A stretch of DNA of 64,000 bases from Erinaceus europaeus (GCF_950295315.1 NC_080175.1:87196161-87260160), one strand, 5' to 3'; positions 33,191 to 43,165 are shown, counted from the first letter of the stretch. Program-made: numbers and translations. The notes: a model not told the origin generated them from the sequence alone.

Positions 33191-33804
33191 AAGGTTGATT
33201 ATTTTATACTCTGGTCTTATGGTCATTATAGTAGTGATTAGGGATAAACTATAGATAAGTTCCTTTTTGGAGAAAAATTATACAGGAAGAGAGTTACTTC
33301 AATAGAAATGAGACAGAATAATTGTATTGATTGTAAACATACAATTTGTTAGTAAGTTTGAAAATCTTATAAGATAGACTTGTATGCCCAGTAGTAAAAA
33401 AAAAAGAAAAAAACTGTTAGGGCAATATAAAATATGAGAATTACAAGTTAAGATAATCAGAATGGATTGTATAAGCCTACATCAGAGAAGGTTATACTGA
33501 TAATGATACATATTTCTATGCACATATGAAATATTTTTAACAAGAATCAAATAATTCTTACTATTGGATTTCAATGTGCATATGATATCAGGTTTGGGAT
33601 ATCTCTACACAGGGTTTAAAAAATTACCAACAATCTTCTCCAGAAGCTTATTTCTTCCCCCAAAAAACAGAGAGAGTTTATGTATAATTAGTGTAAGAAG
33701 CAAGAGTACAATTATGCCTGAATTTAAGTTACTATTTTTTCCTTCTGTTTGATGGAACATTATTTTGTGCATGAGTGACTTCACTTTCTCCATAATTTTT
33801 TAAT
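33191..33804. other. Unique intronic sequence
   Basis: AT-rich; no repeat or exon recognised. Confidence 0.35.
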
Positions 33805-35034
33805 GTAGTTAGAAATATAGATGGAGTAGCATAGAGTATGTTGTCCAGCCTCCCTTCAGAGGATGGAACATACTCTATTGTTGTTGATCCAAGTTGAGGG
33901 CAAGGTCCTATGGGGGCTCACACAGGGGTCTATTGTGTTGTTCCTGATAGAGATGACTGGTAACAATGGAGAGAGGGATTAATTCAAGGTCTAGGCCCAT
34001 CATGTATGTTTGGGAATCTCAGGACTCCCTGAATAGGGTCCCAGCTAATGGGGTGGCCGGATAAGTGACTAAAGAGTCATCGTTAAAGTATGCCAGTCTC
34101 TTGCCCTTATTAAGCTTTTGCAGTCCTTGCTTTGAATAAGGTTAACTTTGGAGTGACTGAGGGAAGCGTAATAGGAAATACTTGAGGAGGGTATCTATGC
34201 TACACCTGAAGAAGATGGGTACTGATATCGGGGCAGCTTGGAATGTTTCTACTTATGACCACAGAATGTGAGCTCAGATCTACAGGGATGCAGAGGTCAT
34301 ATAGGATCCTAAGCTGAATATGGGCCTCAGATCACATCAAATCGATGGGGTTTATAGTCAACAATATTTATACACCTTTCCCATATTTGGGAGCTACTCT
34401 CTTCCCTGATCCACCTTTCTGGTCCTTTTTCCAGCCATGACATCATCTCCCCAGACAATAACTTGGATATACCTGCATATCAGATTTCAGGCTCAGGGAA
34501 GAAAAAAAAAATACTAGTATAGCCACAGGCTCTTTGGAAAGTAACTAAAATATGCCTTCTAGCTATCTACAAAGTGGAGACACCCTCAACTCTTCATCTG
34601 CACTATTCCAGTCTTTAGGTTCATGACTGGTCAACAATTTGCTTGGCTTTGTATATTAACTCTCTTTTCAGCCACCAGGTTCCAGAAGCTAGCATGATGC
34701 CGACCAGACTTCCTTGGACAGACAACCCACCAATGTGTCCTGGAGCTCTGATTCCCCAGAACCCAGTACCACTAGGGAAAGAGAGAGGCAGGCCGGGAGT
34801 ATGGCTGGACCTGTCAATGCCCATGTTCAGCGGGGAAGCAATTACAGAAACCGAACCTTCCACCTTCTGCATCCCACAATGACCTTGGGTCCATGCTCCC
34901 AGAGGGTTAAAGAATAGGAAGGCTATCAGGGGAGGGGATGGGATACGGAGTTCTGTTGGTGGGAATTGTGTGGAGTTGCATCCCTCTTACCCTATGGTTT
35001 TGTTAGTGTTTCTTTTTTATAAATAAAATTTAAA
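33805..35034 (+). repeat. HC repeat, longest copy (~1.2 kb)
   Basis: It starts near AAATATAGATGGAGTAGCAT and runs without an obvious break to ATAAATAAAATTTAAAAAAG. The 5' ~480 bp (CAGCCTCCCTTCAGAGGATG, GGGGCTCACACAGGGGTC, GAATAGGGTCCCAGCTAATG) are seen only here. The 3' part shows all motifs of the family. No long open frame, no A/B boxes and no TG...CA ends were found, so it behaves as a poly(A) retroelement and not as an LTR or SINE. Confidence 0.75.
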
Positions 35035-35035
35035 A

Positions 35036-35190
35036 AAGAATTATAGAGGGAAAGAGCAAGGGTGACAAAAGAAGGGGAGGCACTGAAGCACCGAAACTCC
35101 TAATATTGCCAGAGTACCCCCCACAAGTGTGCTGGTGTTTGAACTTAAGTAAAGGGGATTGCAATGCAGACAGCCTGCCAGTTTTGCTAT
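35036..35190 (-). repeat. Old SINE remnant, minus
   Basis: GAGGGAAAGAGCAAGGGTGAC, GAAACTCCTAATATTGCC and GTGCTGGTGTTTGAACTTAAG. Similar to 61610-61740. Confidence 0.5.
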
Positions 35191-35289
35191 GGTTTTTGAA
35201 CTCACTATGCTTTTTTTTCTGAAACAAATACCTTCCATTGTCCTGTGTGGAAACACTAAGAATTAGATTAACGGATGTTTAGCCAGATT

Positions 35290-35485
35290 TTAAAATATAT
35301 TTATTTATGTATTTATGAAAGAGACACACCTTCAGGAAGGGTGGGGTTAGGGAGAGCATATATGAGCTGACAGGGACATATATTACACCACTTAATTCTG
35401 TTTTACAGTCGTACCAGATTGAATCTGGTACTTTTTAGGACCCGCGGCATAAAAATCCTGTATTCTAACCAGTTGTGCTATCTCT
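35290..35485 (-). repeat. Old SINE, minus arm of an inverted pair
   Basis: Shares ACAGGGACAT, TTACACCACTTAA, ACCAGATTGAATCTGG and TAGGACCCG with the reverse complement of 35820-35930, at high identity. It contains the palindrome-like CCAGATTGAATCTGG. Confidence 0.65.
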
Positions 35486-35774
35486 GTGGTTCAGTTTAAA
35501 CAGGATTATTCTCAGAACTTTCTAATACCAGAAAATAAAATATTGAAATAGTTCATGGAGTTTATAACCTAAATGCAATAAACAAGTACTTAGATGATAT
35601 CAAATGTGTCATGCTTGCTATTATAAAATATGCATTTATGAATTGTCCATATTGTAACTGCTTTATTTCTCTAGATATCCCATGGAGTAAATATTATTTT
35701 AAGTTTTTCCTGCTTCAGGGGTAATATGACACAGAGATTATACTAGTAGGACCTATAAACAGATGGTTTAAGAC

Positions 35775-36075
35775 ATGATCCATCTGGGTCACAGATACAG
35801 TTTACCACAGAGACAGTGCATCAGGTTAGAATACAGCATTTATATGTTTATGCCACGGGTCCTAAATGTCCCAGATTCAATCTGGTATCACTGTAAACCA
35901 GAGTTAAGTGGTGTAACATGTCCCTGTAAATATAATATAAATACAGACAAGTGTGTGTCTTGCCACCTACAAGATCCACGTCTGAACCCTGGAACACATA
36001 TGGGAGGTGACATATGACCAGAGAAAGTGCTGGTGTTGTGCTGGGTCGATGTCTTGATCTTTCAAATTAAATGGA
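35775..36075 (+). repeat. Old SINE, plus arm of an inverted pair
   Basis: CATCAGGTTAGAATACAGC, GCCACGGGTCCTAAATG and CCCAGATTCAATCTGG (B-box-like), then GTGGTGTAACATGTCCCTGT. It lies opposite in orientation to 35290-35485 with about 300 bp between them. Confidence 0.65.
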
Positions 36076-36278
36076 GAAAAAAAAAATCCTCCAAAGTGTT
36101 GAAAACTGCATATGTGTATTCTTGACTATTTTAAAAAAGTGAGAAAAATAAATGCTAAGCAATCGGTAAATGTGGTTCCAACTGCAAGTAATTCAGAAGT
36201 GAACATGGCTTGTATCAAACGCTTTATACAACTTTTAGCACATTGATTTTGGTTTCGGTATCTTTCCCCCCTGTTTAC

Positions 36279-36416
36279 CTTTAATCTCCTTATCATTTTT
36301 GAACCATCTTATGTCAGCTGCAGGCTTACTCCCAGACGTTTTACAAGTCAGCTGCATCAAGTCTCCTTCCATAACTGGTGATGAAAATCCACTAATTTGA
36401 GGCTTGTCAGGAACAC
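36279..36416 (-). CDS. CADM2: CADM2 exon: first half of Ig domain 2
   Basis: This coding exon lies 2,463 bp downstream (in transcript sense) of the Ig1 exon. On the minus strand the acceptor ...TTTCAG ends at 36417 and the donor GTAAAC begins at 36278. The exon is 138 bp, phase 1 to phase 1. The translation starts VPDKPQISGFSSPVMEGD, passes the first Ig2 cysteine in MQLTCKTSG, has the core tryptophan in DIRWFK and ends NDKEIK. From memory the human protein has VPEKPQ here, so D for E is a conservative difference. The donor +4 and +5 positions (AC) are weaker than consensus. Joined to the neighbouring exons the frame stays open. Confidence 0.96.
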
Positions 36417-36502
36417 CTGAAAGGTAAGCAAATGACCATTGCTTTCACAAAGAAGACTAAACTAGGTGGTTTACTGATAGTAGTTTCAATTAAAAATAAT
36501 TA

Positions 36503-36718
36503 ACGGAGAAGCAATTAAAGCAGCCAGACCTTCCACCTTTTGTATCCCACAATGACCTTGGGTCCATACTCCCAAAGGGTTAAAGAATAGGAAAGCTATG
36601 AGGGGAGGGAATGGAATACAGAATTCTGGTGGTGGGAATTGTGTGGAGTTGTACCTCTCTTATTCTATGGTTTTGTCAGTGTTTCCTTTTTATAAATAAT
36701 AATAACAATAATAATAAT
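36503..36718 (+). repeat. HC repeat, 3' ~215 bp, next to an exon
   Basis: From GGAGAAGCAATTAAAGCAGC to TTTTTATAAATAATAATAAC. It lies about 90 bp upstream, in transcript sense, of the Ig2 exon acceptor and is antisense to CADM2. A CAATTAAAAATAATTAA-like flank recurs on the right as (T)AATAATAATTAA. Confidence 0.8.
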
Positions 36719-36867
36719 TAAGTACTGCCTAATGAAAGTAAAAATATAACCTACATGGATATTACTCATATGTATGTATAAATACCCTGTATGTATATGC
36801 TGGAAGTATATAGTTGAACAAACATTTAAAGCATACTCAGTCAGCTGTGTAATTTTTATTCATTTAT

Positions 36868-37098
36868 TTAAAAGTTTTCTTTTTTACTTTTTTATTATCT
36901 TTATGTATTTCTTGGACAGAGACAGCCAGAAATCGAGAGGAAGGTAGTCATAGGAAGTGAGACAGAGAGACATCTGCAACACTGCTTTACCATTTGCAAA
37001 GCTTTACCCCTGAAGGTGGGGACTGGGGGACAGAACCTGGGTCCTTTTCCTCTGTAAAATGTGTTTGACCAAGTGTGTCACCACCCAGTTCCCTGTAA
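36868..37098 (-). repeat. ERI type B SINE, diverged
   Basis: TTATTATCTTTATGTATTTC, GGACAGAGACAGCCAGAAATC, GGACAGAACCTGGGTCC and CACCACCCAGTTCCC. Confidence 0.75.
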
Positions 37099-37297
37099 AT
37101 TTTATCTTCAAAATTATTTTTTGTAAATCCTAAAAAAAAAAAAAAAAATCAGTGTGTATTCAGTCTGTATTAAGATTTAGTAGTACAAGGGTATAAGTAT
37201 GTATTTCCTGGGTAAAATAAAACTTTAAGCATATTTCTTTATGCTTTAGCAAGTTATAATTTTATTAAATGAATTATTACATTCCTATTTCATAAAT

Positions 37298-37472
37298 CTC
37301 TCTTTCCCTTCCTTCCTTCCTTTCCTTCTTTAATTCCTTCCTCCCATTCTTCCTTTCTTCCTTCTTCTCTCTCTTTCTGCCTTTCTCCTTTCTTCTTCTT
37401 TCTTCTTCTTCTTCTTCTTCTTCTTCTTCTTCTTCTTCTTCTTCTTCTTCTTCTTCTTCTTCTTCTTCTACT
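37298..37472. repeat. Pyrimidine tract with (TTC)n core
   Basis: A CCTT/CTTT mixture leads into about 25 TTC units (37393-37470). It lies in the short intron between the Ig1 and Ig2 exons. On the CADM2 sense strand it is GAA repeat. Confidence 0.97.
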
Positions 37473-37494
37473 TCTTTTGTTATCACTGAGGCTT

Positions 37495-37725
37495 CACTGC
37501 TCTGAATAAACTTTATTTTTTATTGAAGGGGTTAATATTACATACCAGCCCCCCAAAGTGTTCTTCCTACTATTTTTTCCTCTCTCCCTCCCCTCTCAGA
37601 GTGTTTTTTGCACTATTTAATTCAGTTTGGTAAGAATCAGAGAAATACAACTCAAAAACAAAACAAAACAAACAAAAAAAATGACAATGCAATATTCTCA
37701 AATTAGCTAAGTAGTCCTCCCCCCC
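37495..37725 (-). repeat. Possible L1 3' end, antisense
   Basis: TTATTTTTTATTGAAGGGGTTAATA and CCTCTCTCCCTCCCCTCTCAG are arranged as in reversed L1 3' UTRs but are diverged. Confidence 0.4.
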
Positions 37726-37730
37726 CCGCC

Positions 37731-38879
37731 TCATTCATATTCTATTTCCTTAGAAATATATGTTCTATCACCATTTAATAAACAGAAATCAGCCAGTTGC
37801 CTATCCCTGGGGACTCAGAGTGGCTCTCTACAGAACAATACATTAACCTTCGGCAGCTGTTATTTTGAAATAGTCCATTTTAGTGGATATATTGTGTCTT
37901 TAATGACAAACTTCTGAAGATTTTTATGAAATCGTCCTAGTGGGAATTGCAAAGAAACATATTTCATATCCTATGCACAAAATCCATTCACAAGCTGGAT
38001 TAACTTTAATAGTCCCACCCAAAAGAACAGCATGCATTAGTTCCTTTAAATGTAATGTTATGCCTTTATCTATCACGAAAAGGAAGGCAATTTGGGTACC
38101 AAAAAAATCAATCTTTAAATTCCTCTAACTTGTTCAGTACACAGGTGTGTTTCAATGAACTGCAGCAATTTCAGTTGATTGGGCCACTGACGTCTGTGGA
38201 ATCACAGAGAGCTCTGAAGTGCAACTTTATTTCCTTGGAATCTCTATGAATGTATTGCTTTTTGTGTCACTTTAACCTTTGGGAAAATGCTCCAATATTT
38301 AGAGAATAAAAGCACAAGGCAGCTACATGCTGCATGCACAAGTGACATTAGGTACTTCATTTAGAAATTCAGAAAACTGCAGAGTGAGGAGGTAGGAAGA
38401 CCCCTAGAAATGTCATGGTCATTTAAATGCACTAAAATACACAAGGAGGTTCTATTTAAAAGCCGTGAGATATTAGGGAAGATCTACATCTGATTACTGA
38501 TATAAAAAAAGAGCAGCATTTAGATGGCACTGAATTTATTAGATTCATTATTCTATCTCTGTATAATAGGATTACCAATATATAGTACATGAATGATTTG
38601 ATTCAAAGGAATTATGTTGAAAAACCAGGCCCCTGCTAGCTAAGAAACAAAATGGTTGTGTGCTATTGGAAAACCATACAAACATTTGTACCTCCTTTTT
38701 TTTTTTGTACAAAATGGGGAAAGTAACTAAGTAATTTTTTTAAAAAATGCCTTTGCTACAGTGCAGTAGAAAAGGCATTAAATTGCAAGAGTAATTTGAA
38801 AAAATATATATGCATATATAACCATGTTGCTGTAACAAGGATATCTCTGTGCTTGTGACTGCAGAGTTCTTGCTCTTAC
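37731..38879. other. Unique intronic block upstream of the Ig2 exon
   Basis: About 1.1 kb without recognised repeats, directly adjoining the Ig1 exon donor. It contains many non-AT words (for example 38130-38260) and may hold conserved non-coding or splicing-related sequence. Confidence 0.4.
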
Positions 38880-39032
38880 CCAGAACAGTGAGATAGGCCT
38901 TAGACGTTTTGACAGGCATTGTAAATAAAGAACAGGTGTACTGCCCTTCATCAGAGAGAGACACATCACTGACACTGATACTCAATTCATGCCAGGAAGC
39001 CCGAACCAGCTCGATCCTGTTGTCTCTCAAAG
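38880..39032 (-). CDS. CADM2: CADM2 exon: second half of Ig domain 1
   Basis: This is an internal coding exon of cell adhesion molecule 2 (SynCAM2/Necl-3), a neuronal single-pass membrane Ig protein that forms homophilic and heterophilic trans-synaptic and axon contacts. Read on the minus strand, a pyrimidine-rich acceptor ending in AG (39034-39033) precedes the exon, and the donor GTAAGAG starts at 38879. The 153 bp are in phase 1 at both ends. The translation runs from LRDNRIELVR through SDEGQYTCSLF to AYLTVLG. It holds the D-x-G-x-Y-x-C motif around the second disulfide cysteine of the V-type Ig domain. The sequence is as I remember mammalian CADM2, and CADM1/3/4 differ more, so the paralogue call is firm. 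The exon with the first half of Ig1 was not found in the window. Confidence 0.96.
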
Positions 39033-39040
39033 CTAGAAAG

Positions 39041-39490
39041 AGAAAAAAGAACGAAAAGTGAGAAAAATACTCTTTTATAAAGTCAGTATTGTTAGACTCC
39101 ATTTCTCAGCACCATACAGTGAACATTTTCTTCGGCTACACCTGTCAATCTCATTTCAGAAACTGTTTTAAAGGCAGTTTATATATTGAATATATTTTTA
39201 TCACATTTTCAAATCAATAGAATCAAATAATTTTAATGTCTTCAGAAGCACTGCTTACTTTCTTAATTAAATTATTGTATCTAATATAATACTTAGAATG
39301 AGGTAAATGATAGTCATAATATGTCTTTCCTTCACAAAGTTTTTCATGTAATGTTAGTGCCTGGGAAAACTATTTTTAAAAGGGATTACTTCTGTGGAGA
39401 ATGAATTTGGGTAAGCTATACTGAAAAAAAAAATGCTGTGTTTTTCCCAAGAAACTTACAATGAATATTAATGTATTAAAATTGCTCTGT
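39041..39490. other. Unique intronic sequence before the Ig1 exon
   Basis: No repeat recognised. The acceptor polypyrimidine tract of the Ig1 exon (AG at 39034-39033) lies at its left edge. Confidence 0.4.
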
Positions 39491-39493
39491 AGG

Positions 39494-39630
39494 ACTGGGG
39501 CAATGATGCAGCAGTGACACTCTGAATTTGTATATGAGAGGTCCCAGATATGTCCCTGGCATAAAATAATGATAGAGTGGAGTAGTGCTCTGGTCTCTTT
39601 TTTTATCTCAAATAATAAACATTAAAAAAC
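39494..39630 (+). repeat. Old tRNA-SINE, plus, diverged
   Basis: GGACTGGGGCAATGATGCAG head, GGTCCCAGATATGTCCCTGG in the B-box region, TAGTGCTCTGGTCTC and an A-rich AACAAGCAAACAAAC tail. Confidence 0.6.
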
Positions 39631-39754
39631 AAGCAAACAAACAAACAAAAACTAAAAGTGTCAGCAAAAAGTTCAACTGGGTTATGTGCCCACCTCACAA
39701 TGCACATACTGTAAGATGTTTTAGAGGTTTCTTTTCCTCTGTCTGTGTCTATTT

Positions 39755-39982
39755 TCTTTTTTTTTTTTTTTCAGTTTTTACAAAAAATTTTATTTATTAT
39801 TGGGTAGGGACAGAGAGAAATTGAGAGGGGAGGCAGAGATAGAGAGACAGGGTGATACCTGCAGCACCATTACACCACTTACGAAACTTTCCCCCTGCAG
39901 GCGGGGACCAGGGGCTTGAACCCAGGTCCTTGCATACACTATAATGTATGCAGTCAACCAGGTGTGCCACTGCCTGGCCCCT
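39755..39982 (-). repeat. ERI type B SINE
   Basis: ATTATTGGGTAGGGACAGAG, GGGGCTTGAACCCAGGTCC and GTGCCACTGCCTGGCCCC; a well preserved minus copy. Confidence 0.9.
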
Positions 39983-40041
39983 TCTTTATTTTATTATTTA
40001 ATTTTTATCAGTGATTTAAGATGGGTTATAGACTATAAGAT

Positions 40042-40346
40042 GGGAGTCGGGCTGTGCACGTGGCGCTTTGCGCCACTGACCAGCGGAAGGATCCCGGTTG
40101 GAGCTCTGGGCTTCCCACCTGCAGGGGAGTCGCTTCAGGGGCCATTAAGTAGGTATGTAGGTGTCTTCTTTCTCTCCTCTCTGTCTTCCCCTCCTCTCTC
40201 CAGTTCTCTCTGTCCTATCCAACAATGGAGGAAATCAACAGTAAAAATAATAGTAACCACAACAATAATAATTACAACAATAAAACAACAAGGGCAACAA
40301 AAGGGAATAAATAAATAAAATAAAATAAAATAAAATAAAATAAAAA
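40042..40346 (+). repeat. ERI type A SINE
   Basis: GGGAGTCGGGCTGTGCACGTGG: the head lacks the A-box region seen in other copies. Tail AACAACAAGGGCAACAAAAGG then (AAAAT)n. A perfect 11 bp duplication GACTATAAGAT lies at 40031-40041 and 40347-40357. Confidence 0.9.
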
Positions 40347-40357
40347 GACTATAAGAT

Positions 40358-41149
40358 TACAGGACTATACTTCCATGATATACTAATCACCAAAATTGTG
40401 TATTCTACACTCTTTCTCTCCACCCCAGCAAAAAGACCATCATAGTTCTGATAAAAAGTCTAAGCCTATCTCCTTCTATCTGAAAAAGTCAGTCAGGAGT
40501 AGTGAACCCCATCCATGAAAAAACAAACAAACAAAACAAATACGTATAAATTGTTTTCTATGCAGAAGTGACAGTTAGCTTCATTTAAACAAGGGCCAAT
40601 AATCAGTCTAAATACACCTATAATGTAACAGGAATTCACATTTGCTTCAGTTAGTTGGTTCTTGTGTATTATCTGTTGTTGTTCTGTTTGATACATACTT
40701 TTATTACTCCTTGAGTCAAACCAATTTTTCTATCACAGAATATTTACGTTCACACAAAAAAAATCTCATTTCATGTGTCTTCCTTATTCATACTCCTCTT
40801 GACACATTTTGGAGAAAAACAAAAACAAACTTAAGTATCATTATAAACCCCACTAAGGATAGCTATAAAGTCTGGAAAGAACTTTAGGAGTACTTTGAAA
40901 GATAGATCGGGGGAAAATCACTTAGATGGATAGGGATGTAAGAATAGTGGCATCTCATTTAGTAAAAAAAAAAAAGACAACAAATACCTGATGTCTGCCA
41001 ACCACAATCTATAAACAAAAGACTGTCTAAGTAGATTCTCTTTTACTGTGGCTCAAATGGTAATCCTGACAGAAACACTGGAAAATACTGACCACCTTAA
41101 AGAGAAATCTAGTGGAGAAATAACTGGTAACAGTTGGCCATGAAATAAT
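40358..41149. other. Unique intronic sequence
   Basis: No repeat or exon recognised. Confidence 0.35.
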
Positions 41150-41534
41150 ATCTCTCTCTCTCCCTCTCCTTCTCCGTCTCCCTCTCCGTCTCCCTCTCCC
41201 TCTCCCTCTCCCTCTTTTCCTCTCCCTCTCCCTCTTTCCCTCTCCCTCTTTCCCTCTCCCTCTTTCCCTCTCCCTCTCCCTCTTTCCCTCTCCCTCTCCC
41301 TCTTTCCCTCTCCCTCTCCCTCTTTCCCTCTCCCTCTCCCTCTTTCCCTCTCCCTCTCCCTCTCCCTCTTTCCCTCTCCCTCTCACTCTCCCTCTCCCTC
41401 TTTCCCTCTCCCTCTTTCCCTCTCCCTCTCCCTTTTTCCCTCTCCCTCTCCCTCTCCCTCTTTCCCTCTCCCTCTCCCTCTCCCTCTTTCCCTCTCCCTC
41501 TTTCCCTCTCCCTCTCTCTCTCCCCTCCCTCTGG
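41150..41534. repeat. Long (CCCTCT)n homopyrimidine tract
   Basis: About 385 bp almost entirely C/T on plus. CCCTCT hexamers are interrupted at irregular multiples of six by CTTTCCCTCT. Open frames across it on the minus strand give only Arg/Glu/Gly repeats and are artefacts of the tract. Confidence 0.97.
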
Positions 41535-41864
41535 GACTGGAGTATGGTCAATGCATTGATCTATAAACAACAAATTCCCCAACCCTAGGTAAGTGATCTC
41601 CGTATGATTTAGGGAATTAATTCTCAGCCTAGAATCAATGGGCACTCCAGCCTAGGGAAGTTCTTCAGTGCCTTTAGATGACAAAAGGGAAGATTACTAG
41701 AATACTGGGAGGACTAAACAACTCAGGGTAACCAAACAACATATCAAAGGTCTGGACAATTAGATTGTTTCTGTGATGATAACAACAATACCCATAGAAC
41801 ATGTGTACAAAACATCAGAAGGATATAACTACTCCTAGAATCGAAGATTTATACATTTGTCTTT

Positions 41865-42080
41865 ATTAATATCTATTTATTTTATTTGCCAGGGCAGAGT
41901 GAAATTGAGATAGAAGGGAAAGACAAAGAGGGAGAGGGAAGGAGAGAAACCAGCAGTACCACTTCACTGCTCATGAAGCTTACCACCACCAGGCAGGTGG
42001 GGACTGGGGATTCAAACCTGGGTTTGAATTGCACATTGTGAGATATGTGCTCTACTAAGTGCACCACCTCCCAGCCCCAG
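41865..42080 (-). repeat. ERI type B SINE
   Basis: GCCAGGGCAGAGTGAAATTG, GGGGATTCAAACCTGGG and CACCACCTCCCAGCCCC. Confidence 0.85.
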
Positions 42081-42144
42081 AAGGCATGAATGGGATCCAG
42101 AGCCACCTAAAATAATTGCCAACATATCTGAGACATACACACTT

Positions 42145-42510
42145 ATCTTCTTTTTTCTTTCTTTCTTTTCTTTTTGCCTCCAGGGTTATTTCTGGGGCTC
42201 AGTGCCTGCACCATGAATCCACTGCTCCTGGAGGCCATTCCCCCCCTTTTGTTGCCCTTGTTGTAGCTTTGTCATGGTTATTATTGTTGTTGTTGATGTC
42301 GTTCATTGTTGGATAGGACAGAGAGAAATGGAGAGAGGAGGAGGAGAAGACAGAGAGGGGGAGAGAAAGACACCTGCAGACTTGCTTCACCACCTGTGAA
42401 GCGACTCTCCTACAGGTGGGGAGCCTGGGCTCAAACCAGGATCCTTATGCTGGTCCTTGAGCTTTGTGCCACATGCGTTTAACCCACTGTGCTCCCTCCC
42501 GAACCCCCGT
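42145..42510 (-). repeat. ERI composite SINE with 3' module
   Basis: The reversed module runs from GCCTCCAGG (42175-42183) to CCTGGAGGC (42226-42234). These two arms are exact reverse complements. The type A body follows, ending at the head CTCCCTCCCGAACCCC. Confidence 0.9.
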
Positions 42511-43013
42511 ACAGAGTTATTTTCAAAATTATCAGTCATATGAACATAATTCAAACAAATAAATAACATGCTAACAGGGAGTTGAAGCAGATGTTGGAAT
42601 TATCTGACAATTTAAATTCATTTAAAAGTATTAATGAGATATCACTCAAAATTAATTACTTACTGTAGTGAAATACAAATTAGAAAATATCCGGAACATG
42701 CTACTTAAAAGTCAAATATAAGTTATAGGAAAAATAAACTTATTTGACTCAAAAGTGCAGTGAGAATAGGACAGGGTAGGATCAATGAATTTGAAGGCAG
42801 TGGAAGAAAATTCACTTGATGAGAAAAACAAAGGGAATAGATTGAATCACAAAGAAAGAATATCATCTCAGGGAACATCAGCATATAATGCAGCAATAAT
42901 AAGATATGCAATTTTGACAGCATATGCATAATAAATGAGAAATTAAATTGGATTGTATGTTTGAAGAAATGAGGTTGGTAACCTTACAAATCTGGCAAAA
43001 GAAGTCAATGTAC

Positions 43014-43165
43014 AGTGGTCCAGGAGATGGCACAGAGGATAAAGCATTAGGCTCTCCAGCATGAGGTCCTGAGTTCAATTGGCAGCAGCACCTGTACCAG
43101 AACGATATCTGGTTCTTTCTCTCTCTCCTCCTATCTTTCTAATAAATCAATAAATATCTTGAAAG
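43014..43165 (+). repeat. Old tRNA-SINE, plus, best-preserved copy
   Basis: GTGGTCCAGGAGATGGCACAG head, GGATAAAGCATTAGGCTCTC, GGTCCTGAGTTCAATTGGC B-box region, TCTCTCTCCTCCTATCTTTC and an AATAAATCAATAAATA tail. Confidence 0.8.

Larger units (their letters stand above)
18555..36278 (-). other. CADM2: CADM2 intron within Ig domain 2
   Basis: This phase-1 intron is bounded by the donor GTAAAC at 36278 and the acceptor AG at 18555. It interrupts the Ig2 domain and carries the Vingi fragment, an inverted duplication, several L1 and HC repeats and many SINEs, all listed separately. No additional exon was recognised inside it. Confidence 0.9.
36417..38879 (-). other. CADM2: CADM2 intron between Ig1 and Ig2
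   Basis: This phase-1 intron of 2,463 bp runs from the donor GTAAGAG at 38879 to the acceptor AG at 36417. It contains an HC repeat about 90 bp from the acceptor, a type B SINE, a long TTC microsatellite and about 1.1 kb of unique DNA next to the donor. Confidence 0.93.

Noticed and set aside
33805..35034. HC repeat as an LTR
   Set aside because: No TG...CA ends or short fixed-length duplication; copies are 5'-truncated with A-rich 3' ends.
41027..41645. Two overlapping minus-strand open frames of ~175 residues rich in Arg, Glu and Gly
   Set aside because: They are translations of the (CCCTCT)n tract in different frames; no initiation or splice context.
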